Assembly: GCA_938091745.1 (NCBI GenBank)
Contig: CALLJK010000026.1
Location: 1 to 48,649 of the forward strand
Reading direction: 5' to 3'
DNA: 48,649 nucleotides
DNA from: Candidatus Bipolaricaulota bacterium
Lineage (GTDB): Bacteria; Bipolaricaulota; Bipolaricaulia; RBG-16-55-9; DRXL01
The position numbers and the translations under genes are program-made. Shown here in pieces: positions 1 through 7,721 of this stretch (its first letter is position 1; every line of letters begins with the position of its first letter). Below the pieces are notes generated by a model. That model was not told the DNA's origin, searched no databases, and worked only from the letters and a program-made list of their open reading frames with translations.

Positions 1-564
1 GTGTCTATGGAGCTTCAGCCGGATGAAGCGGTCGTCGGCGAAGTCACGGCGATCAAGCCCTATGGGGCATTTGTGAAGTTGGTCACTGGTGACATCGGGA
101 TGATCCATATCTCGGAGATCGCCACAGAATACGTGCGAGATATCTCGCAATATCTCTCGGTGGGCCAAAAAGTTGTGGTAAAGATTATAGGGCGCAACGA
201 GGAGGGCAAATACAATCTCTCGCTGAAGCGCGTCTCGCGCCAAGATCACGATGCCGCGCTCTTTCATAGCGAGGTGACTCAAGTGAAAAGAGCGCTCGAT
301 GAGCGATTGGCGGCGTTCGACGAAACCGTGAAGGAACTCGTAGCACGGCGAGGCAAGCAGCCTGAGAGGGAATCGCTTATGGCATGGCTGACGAGCATCA
401 AAAAGGAGAAGCAAGAGCTGGAGCGGCGCCAAGAGCGGCGCTTGCGCTTCTACGAGCCCGACTGGGCGCAGCTTGCTGAGGAGAGCTCAGCGGCATCTGC
501 ACCTGCTCAAGAAGACGAAAGCAAGGGCGAAGAAGAACCAGCAGAAGGAGAAGGCGATGAGTGA
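1..564 (+). CDS. S1 RNA-binding domain protein
   Basis: Residues about 8-78 form an S1 (OB-fold) domain: the GxVxxIKPYGAFV opening, the GMIHISEI strand and the KYNLSLKR closing strand are all visible. The remainder is a charged, probably coiled-coil tail that ends in a Glu-rich stretch. This resembles small S1 proteins of the YugI/general stress protein 13 type, which associate with ribosomes or RNA, but the exact role is unknown. The GTG at base 1 gives a complete domain, but the window begins here, so the true start could lie further upstream. Its stop overlaps the start of the next gene by 8 bases (ATGAGTGA), so the two are probably translationally coupled. Confidence 0.8.
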   Translation: MSMELQPDEAVVGEVTAIKPYGAFVKLVTGDIGMIHISEIATEYVRDISQYLSVGQKVVVKIIGRNEEGKYNLSLKRVSRQDHDAALFHSEVTQVKRALDERLAAFDETVKELVARRGKQPERESLMAWLTSIKKEKQELERRQERRLRFYEPDWAQLAEESSAASAPAQEDESKGEEEPAEGEGDE

Positions 565-1090
565 GAAGCCCCTCGCCTCGCAGCGGGTCTTTACCGGCAG
601 GTTACTAAAGGTGCGCGTTGATGAAGTCGCCCTCGAAGATGGGCGATGCACGACGCGTGAGATCGTAGAGCACCCTGGTGCTGTGGCCATTGTAGCTGTT
701 CACGGGGAGGGTGATGATGCTCAGGTTGTGCTTGTCCGGCAATTTCGGAAGGCCGTTGAACAGTTTTTATTGGAGATTCCCGCAGGGACGCTCGAGCCCG
801 GCGAAGAGCCCCTCGCCTGTGCGCAGCGCGAGCTCTTAGAAGAGACAGGGCTGAGTGCACAACGCTGGTCGCATTTGCAAACGTTTTACACAGCTCCAGG
901 CTTTTGTACCGAAAAGATGTGGCTCTATCTTGCTCAGGACTTGCGCTCTCACCCTCAACACCCAGAGACTGATGAACAGATCGAGGTCGGCTTTTACAGC
1001 CGTTCCCAAGTGAGAGAGCTTCTGCAAACCCACCAGATTCAAGACGCTAAGACGTTAGTTGGGATCTTCTGGTGGCTGTACACCCTGTAA
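557..1090 (+). CDS. nudF: ADP-ribose pyrophosphatase, NUDIX family
   Basis: This 177-residue protein hydrolyses ADP-ribose and related nucleoside diphosphate derivatives to AMP plus ribose 5-phosphate, by family knowledge. The NUDIX box lies at about residues 77-99 with the GX5EX7REXXEEXG pattern (GTLEPGEEPLACAQRELLEE then TG), preceded by the FLLEIPAG strand typical of the NudF subgroup. The ATG at 557 is chosen over upstream in-frame starts because AAGGAG sits at 545-550 and homology begins here. It overlaps the S1 gene and is followed after 4 bases by the WalJ-like gene, so the three form an operon. Confidence 0.88.
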   Translation: MSEKPLASQRVFTGRLLKVRVDEVALEDGRCTTREIVEHPGAVAIVAVHGEGDDAQVVLVRQFRKAVEQFLLEIPAGTLEPGEEPLACAQRELLEETGLSAQRWSHLQTFYTAPGFCTEKMWLYLAQDLRSHPQHPETDEQIEVGFYSRSQVRELLQTHQIQDAKTLVGIFWWLYTL

Positions 1091-1094
1091 CGCT

Positions 1095-1880
1095 ATGCGC
1101 ATTGTCTCTCTTGCGAGCGGGAGCAGCGGGAACTGCACAGTGATCGTCTCTGAGCACACGCGACTGCTGATAGACGCCGGGCTCTCCCGGCGTCGGATCA
1201 TCCAGAGGCTTGAGAAGATTCTTGGCTTGCTTCCGCGTATCGACGCTATACTTGTCACTCATGAGCACTCCGACCACATCAGTGGGGTAGGGCAGGCAGC
1301 GCGCGCGCTTCAGTGCCCTATCTACGTCAGTGAGGGCACAGCGCCGTTCGTAGAGCATATGCTGATGGGAAGGGAAATGGTGCTCACGTTTAGGCCAGGG
1401 CAGGGGTTCCACGTGCGCGATCTCTTTATTGAGCCCTTTCGCATCCCGCACGATGCCGCTGAGCCTTGCGGCTTTGTGATCGAAGAGGAGTCGCTTTTTG
1501 CTCACTTCAATAAGCGCATAGCTGTCGCCACAGACTTGGGGACGGTCACCGAAGGGATTCGAAAGCGCCTCTTAGCGTGTGATCTTGTGATGCTGGAGTC
1601 CAATCACGATATTGAAATGCTCGTCAATGGCTGGTATCCCGAAGATCTCAAACAAAGAATTCTGAGCGACGTAGGGCATCTCTCCAATGATGTTGCCGGG
1701 CAGACATTTCGCTATCTCGCTGAGCGAGGACGCTTGCGCACAGCCGTCTTGATGCATTTGAGTAAGAACAATAATTATCCCAAGCTGGCTCTCGAGACAG
1801 TGCAGGAGTACTTAAAAGGCACAGACGTGACCGTCGCGGTAGCACCGCGCGACCGCATGAGCGCACTCTTTACGGTCTAG
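1095..1880 (+). CDS. walJ: WalJ/YycJ-like metallo-beta-lactamase fold hydrolase
   Basis: The protein is 261 residues and begins MRIVSLASGSSGNCTVI, the opening seen in YycJ/WalJ proteins. The metal motif HxHxDH is at His56, His58, Asp60, His61 (THEHSDH), followed by a conserved Asp in the ATDLG strand. The family consists of di-metal phosphodiesterase/exonuclease-like enzymes, in Firmicutes linked to the WalRK cell-wall regulon and DNA repair. No two-component system is visible here. The start follows the nudF stop by 4 bases without a clear ribosome binding site, which suggests reinitiation. Its 3' end overlaps the convergent ftsI gene by 11 bases. Confidence 0.85.
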   Translation: MRIVSLASGSSGNCTVIVSEHTRLLIDAGLSRRRIIQRLEKILGLLPRIDAILVTHEHSDHISGVGQAARALQCPIYVSEGTAPFVEHMLMGREMVLTFRPGQGFHVRDLFIEPFRIPHDAAEPCGFVIEEESLFAHFNKRIAVATDLGTVTEGIRKRLLACDLVMLESNHDIEMLVNGWYPEDLKQRILSDVGHLSNDVAGQTFRYLAERGRLRTAVLMHLSKNNNYPKLALETVQEYLKGTDVTVAVAPRDRMSALFTV

Positions 1881-3519
1881 GCGGGATGCGGTCCAGTGCG
1901 ATGAGTCGCTGCGCGATCTCTTTGAAGATAGGCGCGGCTGTTTCGCTCCCATAATACTCGCGCCCACCGGGCTCATCGAGCACAACCAAGATGAGATACT
2001 GTGGGGCTTCGGCGGGGAAGAAGCCCTCAAACGACGCAACATACTTGCCCTTGACATAGCCCTGGCCAGGCACGGCTTTTTGCGCTGTGCCCGTCTTGGC
2101 TGCAATAGCATATCCATCGATCTGCGCTAAAACCCCCGTACCGGAGCGCACCGTCTCGATCATCATCTGGGTGAGCTGGCGGCAGCTCTCTTCGGAGACG
2201 ATACGGACTGAGGACGAGCTGGAAGTGAGAGCTTTCACGATGTGGGGCTGAACAAGTTTGCCCCCATTGGCAATCATAGCCACGCGTGACGCAAGCTGAA
2301 GCGCCGTCACTGAGAGGGACTGCCCAATGGCAATCGAGCCGATCTCCAGGGCTGACCACGACTGCACTGGGGGTAGATACCCAGAGACTTCTCCGGGCAG
2401 CTCAATCCCTGTCTTTTGGCCAAACCCGTATTTTTTGAGAGCGTCGTAGAGGCGCTCTGCACCGATACGTTGGGCAATACGAATCATCGCGGTGTTAATA
2501 GAATTTTTGATGACATCTCTGGGGGTGACCATGCCGTACTCGCGCCCGTCAGCGTTCCGAAACGTATGATGCGCGATCTGATAAGTCGCGCTTCCGGAGA
2601 TGCGCTCATCCAGCGCAATGACGTTATTCTCTAACGCTGCGAGCATCGTAAAGACTTTGAACGATGACCCTGGCTCAAAGGGATAGACAACCGCGAGGTT
2701 CTGTCTTTGTTCTGGACGTGATGACTGAAAAGTATTGAGATCATAGCGTTTGTCTTGAGCCATGGCTAAGATCTCACCCGTCCACGGGTCGAGCACGAGA
2801 GCAATGCCAGCCTTGGCTTTGTAGGCACGCACGCCGCGGGTGATCGCGCTTTCGGCGATATACTGAATCCGGCTGTCTATCGTCAGCGTCAGATCGCGTC
2901 CAGGCTGGCCGGCTTGGATCTGCCGACGCTCGATCTGAGTCCCATCGGCCATGCGCACAAAACTCCACAGAGACTCTGTCCCCTGGAGCTCTTTGTCAAA
3001 GAAGAGCTCGATCCCTTCCAGACCCTTTCCGTCAATCCCTACAAACCCGATGACGTTCGAGGCGAGATCTTTATGGGGGTACTGGCGCTTGCGGTCTTCG
3101 AGGAAGATGAGCCCTCGAGCGCCGGCCTTGCGGGCGGCTTGGTGGAGGGCCTGCGCTTGATCTGGAGGGATCGCACGAGCAATCCACGTGAAATAGCTAG
3201 GACGGTAGAGCTTCTCTCGTATGGTCGCTCTGGGAATTTTTAAGTGAGTGACAAGCAATTCTTCCAGGAGATCTGGGCGCGTCATAGTATAGTTATCCAC
3301 GGCGACGGAGAGAGCGCGGACGTCTTCAGCGAGCAGGACGCCATTGCGGTCATAGATGCGACCACGGAAGGCAGGAATGGTGACCGTGCCCTCTTGGAAG
3401 CGCTTGGCCAGCTCCCTCCACTGATTGGCCTCGACAATCTGTAACTGGACGAGCCGGCCAGCGACGATCACGAAAAAGCCCATCAAACATAGAAATACTA
3501 CTGTGGATCGTCGGTTCAT
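1870..3519 (-). CDS. ftsI: Penicillin-binding protein 2 / FtsI-type transpeptidase
   Basis: This 549-residue class B penicillin-binding protein crosslinks septal peptidoglycan in the periplasm. It has an N-terminal membrane helix (about residues 5-27), a dimerisation domain with RGRIYDRNG, and a transpeptidase domain with SSFK at 285-288, SIN at 340-342 and KTGT at 475-478. No PASTA repeats are present. The ATG at 3519 is preferred over an upstream in-frame start because it overlaps the stop of the ftsL-like gene (ATGA) and begins directly at the membrane anchor. FtsI and FtsL act together in the divisome. It is the last gene of an operon that starts at the promoter near 5014-5042. Confidence 0.93.
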   Translation of the reverse strand: MNRRSTVVFLCLMGFFVIVAGRLVQLQIVEANQWRELAKRFQEGTVTIPAFRGRIYDRNGVLLAEDVRALSVAVDNYTMTRPDLLEELLVTHLKIPRATIREKLYRPSYFTWIARAIPPDQAQALHQAARKAGARGLIFLEDRKRQYPHKDLASNVIGFVGIDGKGLEGIELFFDKELQGTESLWSFVRMADGTQIERRQIQAGQPGRDLTLTIDSRIQYIAESAITRGVRAYKAKAGIALVLDPWTGEILAMAQDKRYDLNTFQSSRPEQRQNLAVVYPFEPGSSFKVFTMLAALENNVIALDERISGSATYQIAHHTFRNADGREYGMVTPRDVIKNSINTAMIRIAQRIGAERLYDALKKYGFGQKTGIELPGEVSGYLPPVQSWSALEIGSIAIGQSLSVTALQLASRVAMIANGGKLVQPHIVKALTSSSSSVRIVSEESCRQLTQMMIETVRSGTGVLAQIDGYAIAAKTGTAQKAVPGQGYVKGKYVASFEGFFPAEAPQYLILVVLDEPGGREYYGSETAAPIFKEIAQRLIALDRIPPRP

Positions 3520-3782
3520 GGTGGTGGAAGCTGTAGAGTCTTGGGAGGGACTTTCTTCATTCCCAGGCGCTCTTTGGCAATCCGTTCGATGTTCTCCAAT
3601 GACCAAGCTCGGATGACCTCGAGCTTTAGGCGGTCTCGTTGAGCAAGTAACTCATCCCGCTCCAGCCGACTTGCAATGACTTTGCTGGACAGATACGTAA
3701 TGTGCCATCCCTGCCAGATGTACCAGAGGGTGAGCCCCGCAAACACAACAAGAGCCAAAAAGATGAGCGCGGATCTACTCAT
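3516..3782 (-). CDS. ftsL: FtsL/DivIC-like cell division protein
   Basis: This is an 88-residue bitopic membrane protein with one transmembrane helix (about residues 5-22) followed by a coiled coil (residues about 30-60, heptad-rich) and a Pro-rich tail. The segment LENIERIAKERLGM matches the conserved tail of the FtsL/septum-formation-initiator superfamily. The position directly upstream of ftsI, with an ATGA overlap, is the classic ftsL-ftsI arrangement. The usual mraZ and rsmH genes are missing upstream. FtsL normally pairs with FtsB and recruits FtsI/FtsW. Sequence conservation in this family is low, so the assignment relies partly on context. Confidence 0.82.
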   Translation of the reverse strand: MSRSALIFLALVVFAGLTLWYIWQGWHITYLSSKVIASRLERDELLAQRDRLKLEVIRAWSLENIERIAKERLGMKKVPPKTLQLPPP

Positions 3783-3848
3783 ACTGAGATGTAGCGTACT
3801 GAGCTATAAGTTCTCGCTCAAGGACGGGGGTTACTCAAGAAGAGGGAA

Positions 3849-4481
3849 TTACGCCCGCAGACGCTCAGCGATCAGCTGTAAGATCATGTGGCGCTTGGCG
3901 TGAGCCTGAGCAGAGAGTCTCTCTCGTTCTTGACTATGCGTGTTTATGAAAGCCTCGTTAGAGATAGCAGCGAGATTGATCATGACGTTCAGCAGCGCAG
4001 CTTGCAGGGCTCCTTCAGCGAGACACGCTGCCGTGCCGCTGTCGCTGAGCGCGCTCTTGTTCCCTTTCGTAACGACAGTCTCAGCAAGCTCTAAGACGCG
4101 AGAGCAGTGCAACGCCGTCTGATGCGGGATCTCTGTTGCTCTCTTAAGTGCTGCTTGGATTGTTCTCTCTCGCTCAGCACGATCTGCTTCGGTCTCTTTG
4201 GGAAGCTTATACGCAGCCATCACCGTATTGAACGCTGCGCTGTCGCGATCAGCCAATTCTACAAGCTCGTCACGGAGCTTAAGCGCTTCGGTGAGTACAT
4301 CGCGCATCTCGTGCTCGACAGACTGATATGCTCTCTTCCCAACAGTAAGTCCTGCGACCATGGCGACCAAGGAAGCAGCTATACTACCGACAAGAGCTGC
4401 AGCACTGCCTCCCCCTGGCGCGGGTGTCGCCGCTGAGAGCTGTTCTAAGATGGCAGAGACGTTCTCATCGCGAGTTGGCAT
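3849..4481 (-). CDS. fchA: Formiminotetrahydrofolate cyclodeaminase (FchA-type)
   Basis: This 210-residue, mostly helical protein matches the cyclodeaminase domain (FTCD C-terminal family), which converts 5-formimino-THF to 5,10-methenyl-THF and ammonia. The diagnostic N-terminal motif TPAPGGGSAAALVGSIAASL is visible at about residues 19-38, as is the central TVGKRAY. It is a stand-alone domain, as in purine- or glycine-fermenting and acetogenic bacteria, and is not fused to a formiminotransferase. It starts 5 bases after the stop of the Zn-ribbon gene and has no clear ribosome binding site of its own, so it is probably coupled to it. Confidence 0.88.
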   Translation of the reverse strand: MPTRDENVSAILEQLSAATPAPGGGSAAALVGSIAASLVAMVAGLTVGKRAYQSVEHEMRDVLTEALKLRDELVELADRDSAAFNTVMAAYKLPKETEADRAERERTIQAALKRATEIPHQTALHCSRVLELAETVVTKGNKSALSDSGTAACLAEGALQAALLNVMINLAAISNEAFINTHSQERERLSAQAHAKRHMILQLIAERLRA

Positions 4482-4486
4482 TGGTT

Positions 4487-4984
4487 TTATTTGGGCTTGG
4501 GCTGGTCATCGCGGTGCCAGTAGATCCGGGCAAACCGATCGCCTTCGGAATATTTGATCTCAAGCTCGCCCTTATGGGCCTGGTGGATTGACTCGCCTAT
4601 GCGACGCGCTAAGTGCACATTGGTTGTGGCGATCTCGAGCCCGTCGCCATTGGGCTTGATCCACATGATGCGCTGGAGGGGTCGGGATTCACGCGCGAGC
4701 TTCTCTTGATTTTTCGCAGCATTCAGAATCTCTTCACGGTGAGTTTGTAGGTATGAACCGTTTAGGTAGACGACGCCGCCGGGGTTGCGGTCTTGAATGC
4801 GCTTACACGCGGGGCAGAGCTCGCGATTGGCCTTTGCTGGCACTTCTAAGCTATTTGTCCAGCGCCCTTTGTGATAGACTAAGCCACATTCGGAACAGAC
4901 CGTTGGCTCAGGGTATTTACGCAGCTCATAGTAAGGGCTCCCTGTATCTTCGGCGAGGATTTCGCGACGGGTCGTGTTCCGCAT
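4487..4984 (-). CDS. Zinc-ribbon protein, BCAM0308-like
   Basis: This 165-residue protein has a zinc ribbon near the N-terminus: CSECGLVYHKGRW followed about 20 residues later by CPACKRI. The pattern of a cysteine ribbon with YHKGRW and a downstream alpha/beta domain recalls the uncharacterised BCAM0308 family. The reaction is unknown. The ATG at 4984 is preferred over the GTG 9 bases upstream because AGGAGG at 4994-4999 has proper spacing only to the ATG. It is the first gene of the operon that continues into fchA, ftsL and ftsI, and it has a strong divergent promoter. Confidence 0.78.
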   Translation of the reverse strand: MRNTTRREILAEDTGSPYYELRKYPEPTVCSECGLVYHKGRWTNSLEVPAKANRELCPACKRIQDRNPGGVVYLNGSYLQTHREEILNAAKNQEKLARESRPLQRIMWIKPNGDGLEIATTNVHLARRIGESIHQAHKGELEIKYSEGDRFARIYWHRDDQPKPK

Positions 4985-5013
4985 ACCTGTCACCCTCCTA
5001 GATATAGCTTATC

Positions 5014-5042
5014 ACTATAACCGTAGGGCAGAGATCTGTCAA
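5014..5042 (-). promoter_or_regulatory. Sigma70-type promoter of the zinc-ribbon/fchA/ftsLI operon
   Basis: On the minus strand TTGACA (plus-strand TGTCAA at 5037-5042) is followed after 17 bases by TATAGT (plus-strand ACTATA at 5014-5019). The predicted start of transcription is about 5007, some 20 bases before the ATG at 4984. Confidence 0.8.
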
Positions 5043-5064
5043 CTCATACGAATAGAAGCAGATC

Positions 5065-5093
5065 TTGCACATGCACCCGCTCAGGTGTACAAT
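5065..5093 (+). promoter_or_regulatory. Sigma70-type promoter of the winged-helix/btu operon
   Basis: TTGCAC at 5065-5070, a 17-base spacer, and TACAAT at 5088-5093 lie just upstream of the GGAGG ribosome binding site and the ATG at 5111. It is divergent from the 5014-5042 promoter. Confidence 0.72.
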
Positions 5094-5110
5094 AGTCGCG
5101 GAGGTGGGAG

Positions 5111-5701
5111 ATGGCATCCCACGTTACTGCGCCCCTGCGCGAGCATATTGCGTATCAGTTGCTCTATGAACTGAGAAACGCTCCCGTGGGGCGACGCACA
5201 CTCGTAGATCGAACGGGGCTGACGGAGAGCGTCGTGCGTACGGAGCTCGAAAAACTCGAAGCCCAAAAATTTGTCTCGTTCTCAAAACTGGGCACGGCGC
5301 TCACGGTTCGTGGACGGCGATTTCTCTCTGAAAGGTTAGGGATGATCGCAGACGTCCGCGATGCCCATCTGAAAAACTTAATGCTTGATCGTCACGGACG
5401 AATGGCTCATATACGCGGAGGGGCTGATGGTTTTCCCGCATGGCTCTATCGCGACATTGCCGTGCGCGAGGGCGCGACGGCGGCGCTCTTTCTCACCAAG
5501 CGCAAGAACGCACTCTGCTTTGTCGAGGAGCGTGAGGCACTGGCTGCCAAAAACCCCGACGATAGTCGCATGCTAGAGCAAGCGTTCCCCGATCTCAAGA
5601 ATGGCGATCTCGTCGTGATCGTCTTTGGCCCGGAGAAGGGGATAGCGACGCGCGGGCTGTGGGCCGTCTTGTGGGAATTGGTCTCGCATATCAATAGATA
5701 A
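5111..5701 (+). CDS. Winged-helix DNA-binding protein with C-terminal sensor-like domain
   Basis: Residues about 10-75 look like a winged helix: helix, turn and recognition helix in RTLVDRTGLTESVVRTELEK, followed by a wing ending TVRGRRFL. The rest (about residues 80-196) is an alpha/beta domain of unknown family that may bind a ligand. I do not recognise the family. It is the first gene from its own promoter, has GGAGG ahead of the ATG, and is followed 19 bases later by btuF. A role in controlling the cobalamin transport genes is therefore a reasonable inference, but nothing in the sequence proves it. Confidence 0.7.
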   Translation: MASHVTAPLREHIAYQLLYELRNAPVGRRTLVDRTGLTESVVRTELEKLEAQKFVSFSKLGTALTVRGRRFLSERLGMIADVRDAHLKNLMLDRHGRMAHIRGGADGFPAWLYRDIAVREGATAALFLTKRKNALCFVEEREALAAKNPDDSRMLEQAFPDLKNGDLVVIVFGPEKGIATRGLWAVLWELVSHINR

Positions 5702-5720
5702 CTCTTAAAGGAGGAGATGT

Positions 5721-6611
5721 ATGCGCTGGACACGATGGAAGTTGTTCGGGCTGGTCGCGTTGTTACTCGTCGGGCTGGTGGTACCGTCATTAGCGGACTA
5801 TCCAGTCAAAGTTACTGATGACCGCGGCAAAGAGATCACAATCCCCAAGCGTCCGGAGCGCATTGTCGTCGCCGGAACGCCGCTCTACACGGAGATATTG
5901 ATTGACTTGGGCGCGCTCAATCGCATCGTTGGGGTAGCGGAATCCGCAGACAATCCAAAAGAAGTCGCGAACATTCCGCGCGTCGGGCCCGTATTTAATC
6001 CCAATGTTGAGGCAATTCTCGCGCTCAAGCCCGACGTCGTCTTCGGGGCTATCGGTGCCGTGCGCGACACTCTCGAGCGCGCCGGGCTGATCGTCGTCTC
6101 GCTTGGGAAAGTCGGCACCGGCGCGATTGATAGCGTCACAGAGATCTTTAGGACAATTCGCTCGGTGAATCTCGTTATCGAGGGCGACACCAAGAGAGCC
6201 GATACGCTGATCGGGAGGATCGCTGAAGATATTGTTGTCACCGAAGGGACGGTATTAGACAGATTCAAGCCGACGGTGGCGATTCTCTATCCCACTGGGG
6301 AGCAGCCGCCGTTTGCTGCCGGCCGTGGGACTCCCGAGAACGAGATCGTGCTGCGCGCCGGGGGTATTAACGTCTTCCCTGACGTCGCTGACTATAAACA
6401 AGTGAGCTTTGAGGAGATTGTCAAGCGCGATCCCAGCGTGATTTTTACTGATCCGTTACTGATCCCGCTCATCACGCAGCATCGGGTCTTGCAGCAAGTG
6501 AAGGCGGTGCGTGAGGGGAAGGTCTACGGGATTGGGGCGTCGCAATGGGTCAGCTCGCGCATCGCGCAGACGATCAAGACTGTTGCGGACTTATTGCACC
6601 CGAGTCGTTAG
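5721..6611 (+). CDS. btuF: Cobalamin/iron-chelate ABC transporter substrate-binding protein
   Basis: This 296-residue protein has a signal peptide (WKLFGLVALLLVGLVVPSLA, cleavage likely near residue 26) and a helical-backbone binding protein fold (BtuF/FhuD class III). The opening VTDDRGKEITIPKRPERIVV and the NPNVEAILALKPDVVF segment are typical. It would capture a corrinoid or iron chelate outside the membrane and hand it to BtuCD. The neighbouring cobO gene favours a corrinoid. AAAGGAGG precedes the ATG. It is followed by the palindromic element and btuC. Confidence 0.87.
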   Translation: MRWTRWKLFGLVALLLVGLVVPSLADYPVKVTDDRGKEITIPKRPERIVVAGTPLYTEILIDLGALNRIVGVAESADNPKEVANIPRVGPVFNPNVEAILALKPDVVFGAIGAVRDTLERAGLIVVSLGKVGTGAIDSVTEIFRTIRSVNLVIEGDTKRADTLIGRIAEDIVVTEGTVLDRFKPTVAILYPTGEQPPFAAGRGTPENEIVLRAGGINVFPDVADYKQVSFEEIVKRDPSVIFTDPLLIPLITQHRVLQQVKAVREGKVYGIGASQWVSSRIAQTIKTVADLLHPSR

Positions 6612-6618
6612 GAATATG

Positions 6619-6720
6619 TGGCCCTCACCCCCAGGCTTCGCCTGGACCGTACATCGTGCCGCCTCCGGCGGCACGGCGAACAGTCCAGACGAAGTCTGGC
6701 GTCAGGCGGGGTGAGGGCCA
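6619..6720. repeat. 102-bp palindromic element with three internal hairpins
   Basis: The element is bounded by a perfect 13-bp inverted repeat, TGGCCCTCACCCC (6619-6631) and GGGGTGAGGGCCA (6708-6720). Inside are three perfect hairpins: CCAGGC-TTC-GCCTGG (6631-6645), GTGCCGCC-TCC-GGCGGCAC (6656-6674) and CCAGAC-GAA-GTCTGG (6685-6699). Together they would fold as a multi-arm junction. It fills the gap between btuF and btuC and resembles small non-coding repeat elements (REP/MITE-like). An RNA role, such as limiting transcription into btuC or stabilising btuF mRNA, is possible. Confidence 0.8.
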
Positions 6721-6734
6721 GGGGAACGTGCATT

Positions 6735-7721
6735 ATGGAGCAATGGAAGGGCCCAGTGGCTCTTGGTAGCTTAAGTCTCTTGCTCGCAGGAGCCTTAGCA
6801 ATGGGCATAGCTCTTGGGGCTGTGCCCATCTCCCTCTTTGACCGCGACCCCACGAATCTCTTCATTCTCACGCAGATTCGGCTCCCTAGGGTGCTGCTTG
6901 CTGCTCTTGTTGGGGGAGCGCTGGCCCTGTGTGGAGCCGTGATGCAAGGGCTCTTTCGCAATCCGTTAGCTGACCCGTATCTCTTGGGGATCGCCAGCGG
7001 CGCGACCGCTGGAGCGGCGCTCGTCATCGCGCTCCGTCTTGACATCTACTGGGGAGCTGTGCCCATGGGGGCGCTTCTTGGGGGGGTGCTCGCCGTCGCC
7101 ATCGTCTATCGTGTGGCGCAGACGCGCTGGGCCCGGCTCGACAATTATGCGCTTATCTTGTCGGGGGTCGCGCTCGCGGCGCTCTTTTCGGCGGTGACGA
7201 GCTTTCTGCTCTTTTATGGGGGAGCCTCCCATGACGCGCGACGGTTAATATTTTGGATCTTAGGCGGGCTGGGCGGCGCCCAGTGGCTCTACGTCCTTGG
7301 GCTGCTCGGAACCCTTCTCGTAGCCGGAGCAGTGCTGGTGCTCTTCGCTCGTGATCTCAATGCGCTGGCGCTCGGCGAGGAGATGGCAGCGCACTTGGGT
7401 GTTGAGCCAAGGCACTTAAGAAAGATCCTGCTCTTTGCTGTGACATTGCTGACGGCTGTCGCCGTTGCTGTCTCCGGGACGATTGGGTTTGTGGGGCTGA
7501 TCGTGCCCCATATCTTGAGACTGATCGTGGGGCCGGATCACAGATTGCTCTTGCCCGCAGCAGCACTAGGGGGAGCTGTTCTGTTGACGCTCTGCGACGC
7601 TGGGGCGCGGACGGTGCTCGCTCCGGCGGAGCTGCCTATCGGGATCATCACAGCGTTGTTAGGTGCACCGTTCTTTCTCTACTTGTTGCGGCGGCGGGCG
7701 CAGCTGGGAGCGTCGCTATGA
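6735..7721 (+). CDS. btuC: Cobalamin/iron-chelate ABC transporter permease
   Basis: This 328-residue polytopic membrane protein of the FecCD/BtuC family has the conserved RLPRVLLAALVGGALALCGA motif, FRNPLADPYLLGIASGA, and the cytoplasmic coupling region GTIGFVGLIVPHILR. About ten hydrophobic segments are visible. It forms the membrane channel with BtuD and receives substrate from BtuF. The ATG at 6735 is chosen because the in-frame extension upstream is only translated palindromic repeat. Its stop overlaps the btuD start (ATGA). Confidence 0.92.
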   Translation: MEQWKGPVALGSLSLLLAGALAMGIALGAVPISLFDRDPTNLFILTQIRLPRVLLAALVGGALALCGAVMQGLFRNPLADPYLLGIASGATAGAALVIALRLDIYWGAVPMGALLGGVLAVAIVYRVAQTRWARLDNYALILSGVALAALFSAVTSFLLFYGGASHDARRLIFWILGGLGGAQWLYVLGLLGTLLVAGAVLVLFARDLNALALGEEMAAHLGVEPRHLRKILLFAVTLLTAVAVAVSGTIGFVGLIVPHILRLIVGPDHRLLLPAAALGGAVLLTLCDAGARTVLAPAELPIGIITALLGAPFFLYLLRRRAQLGASL

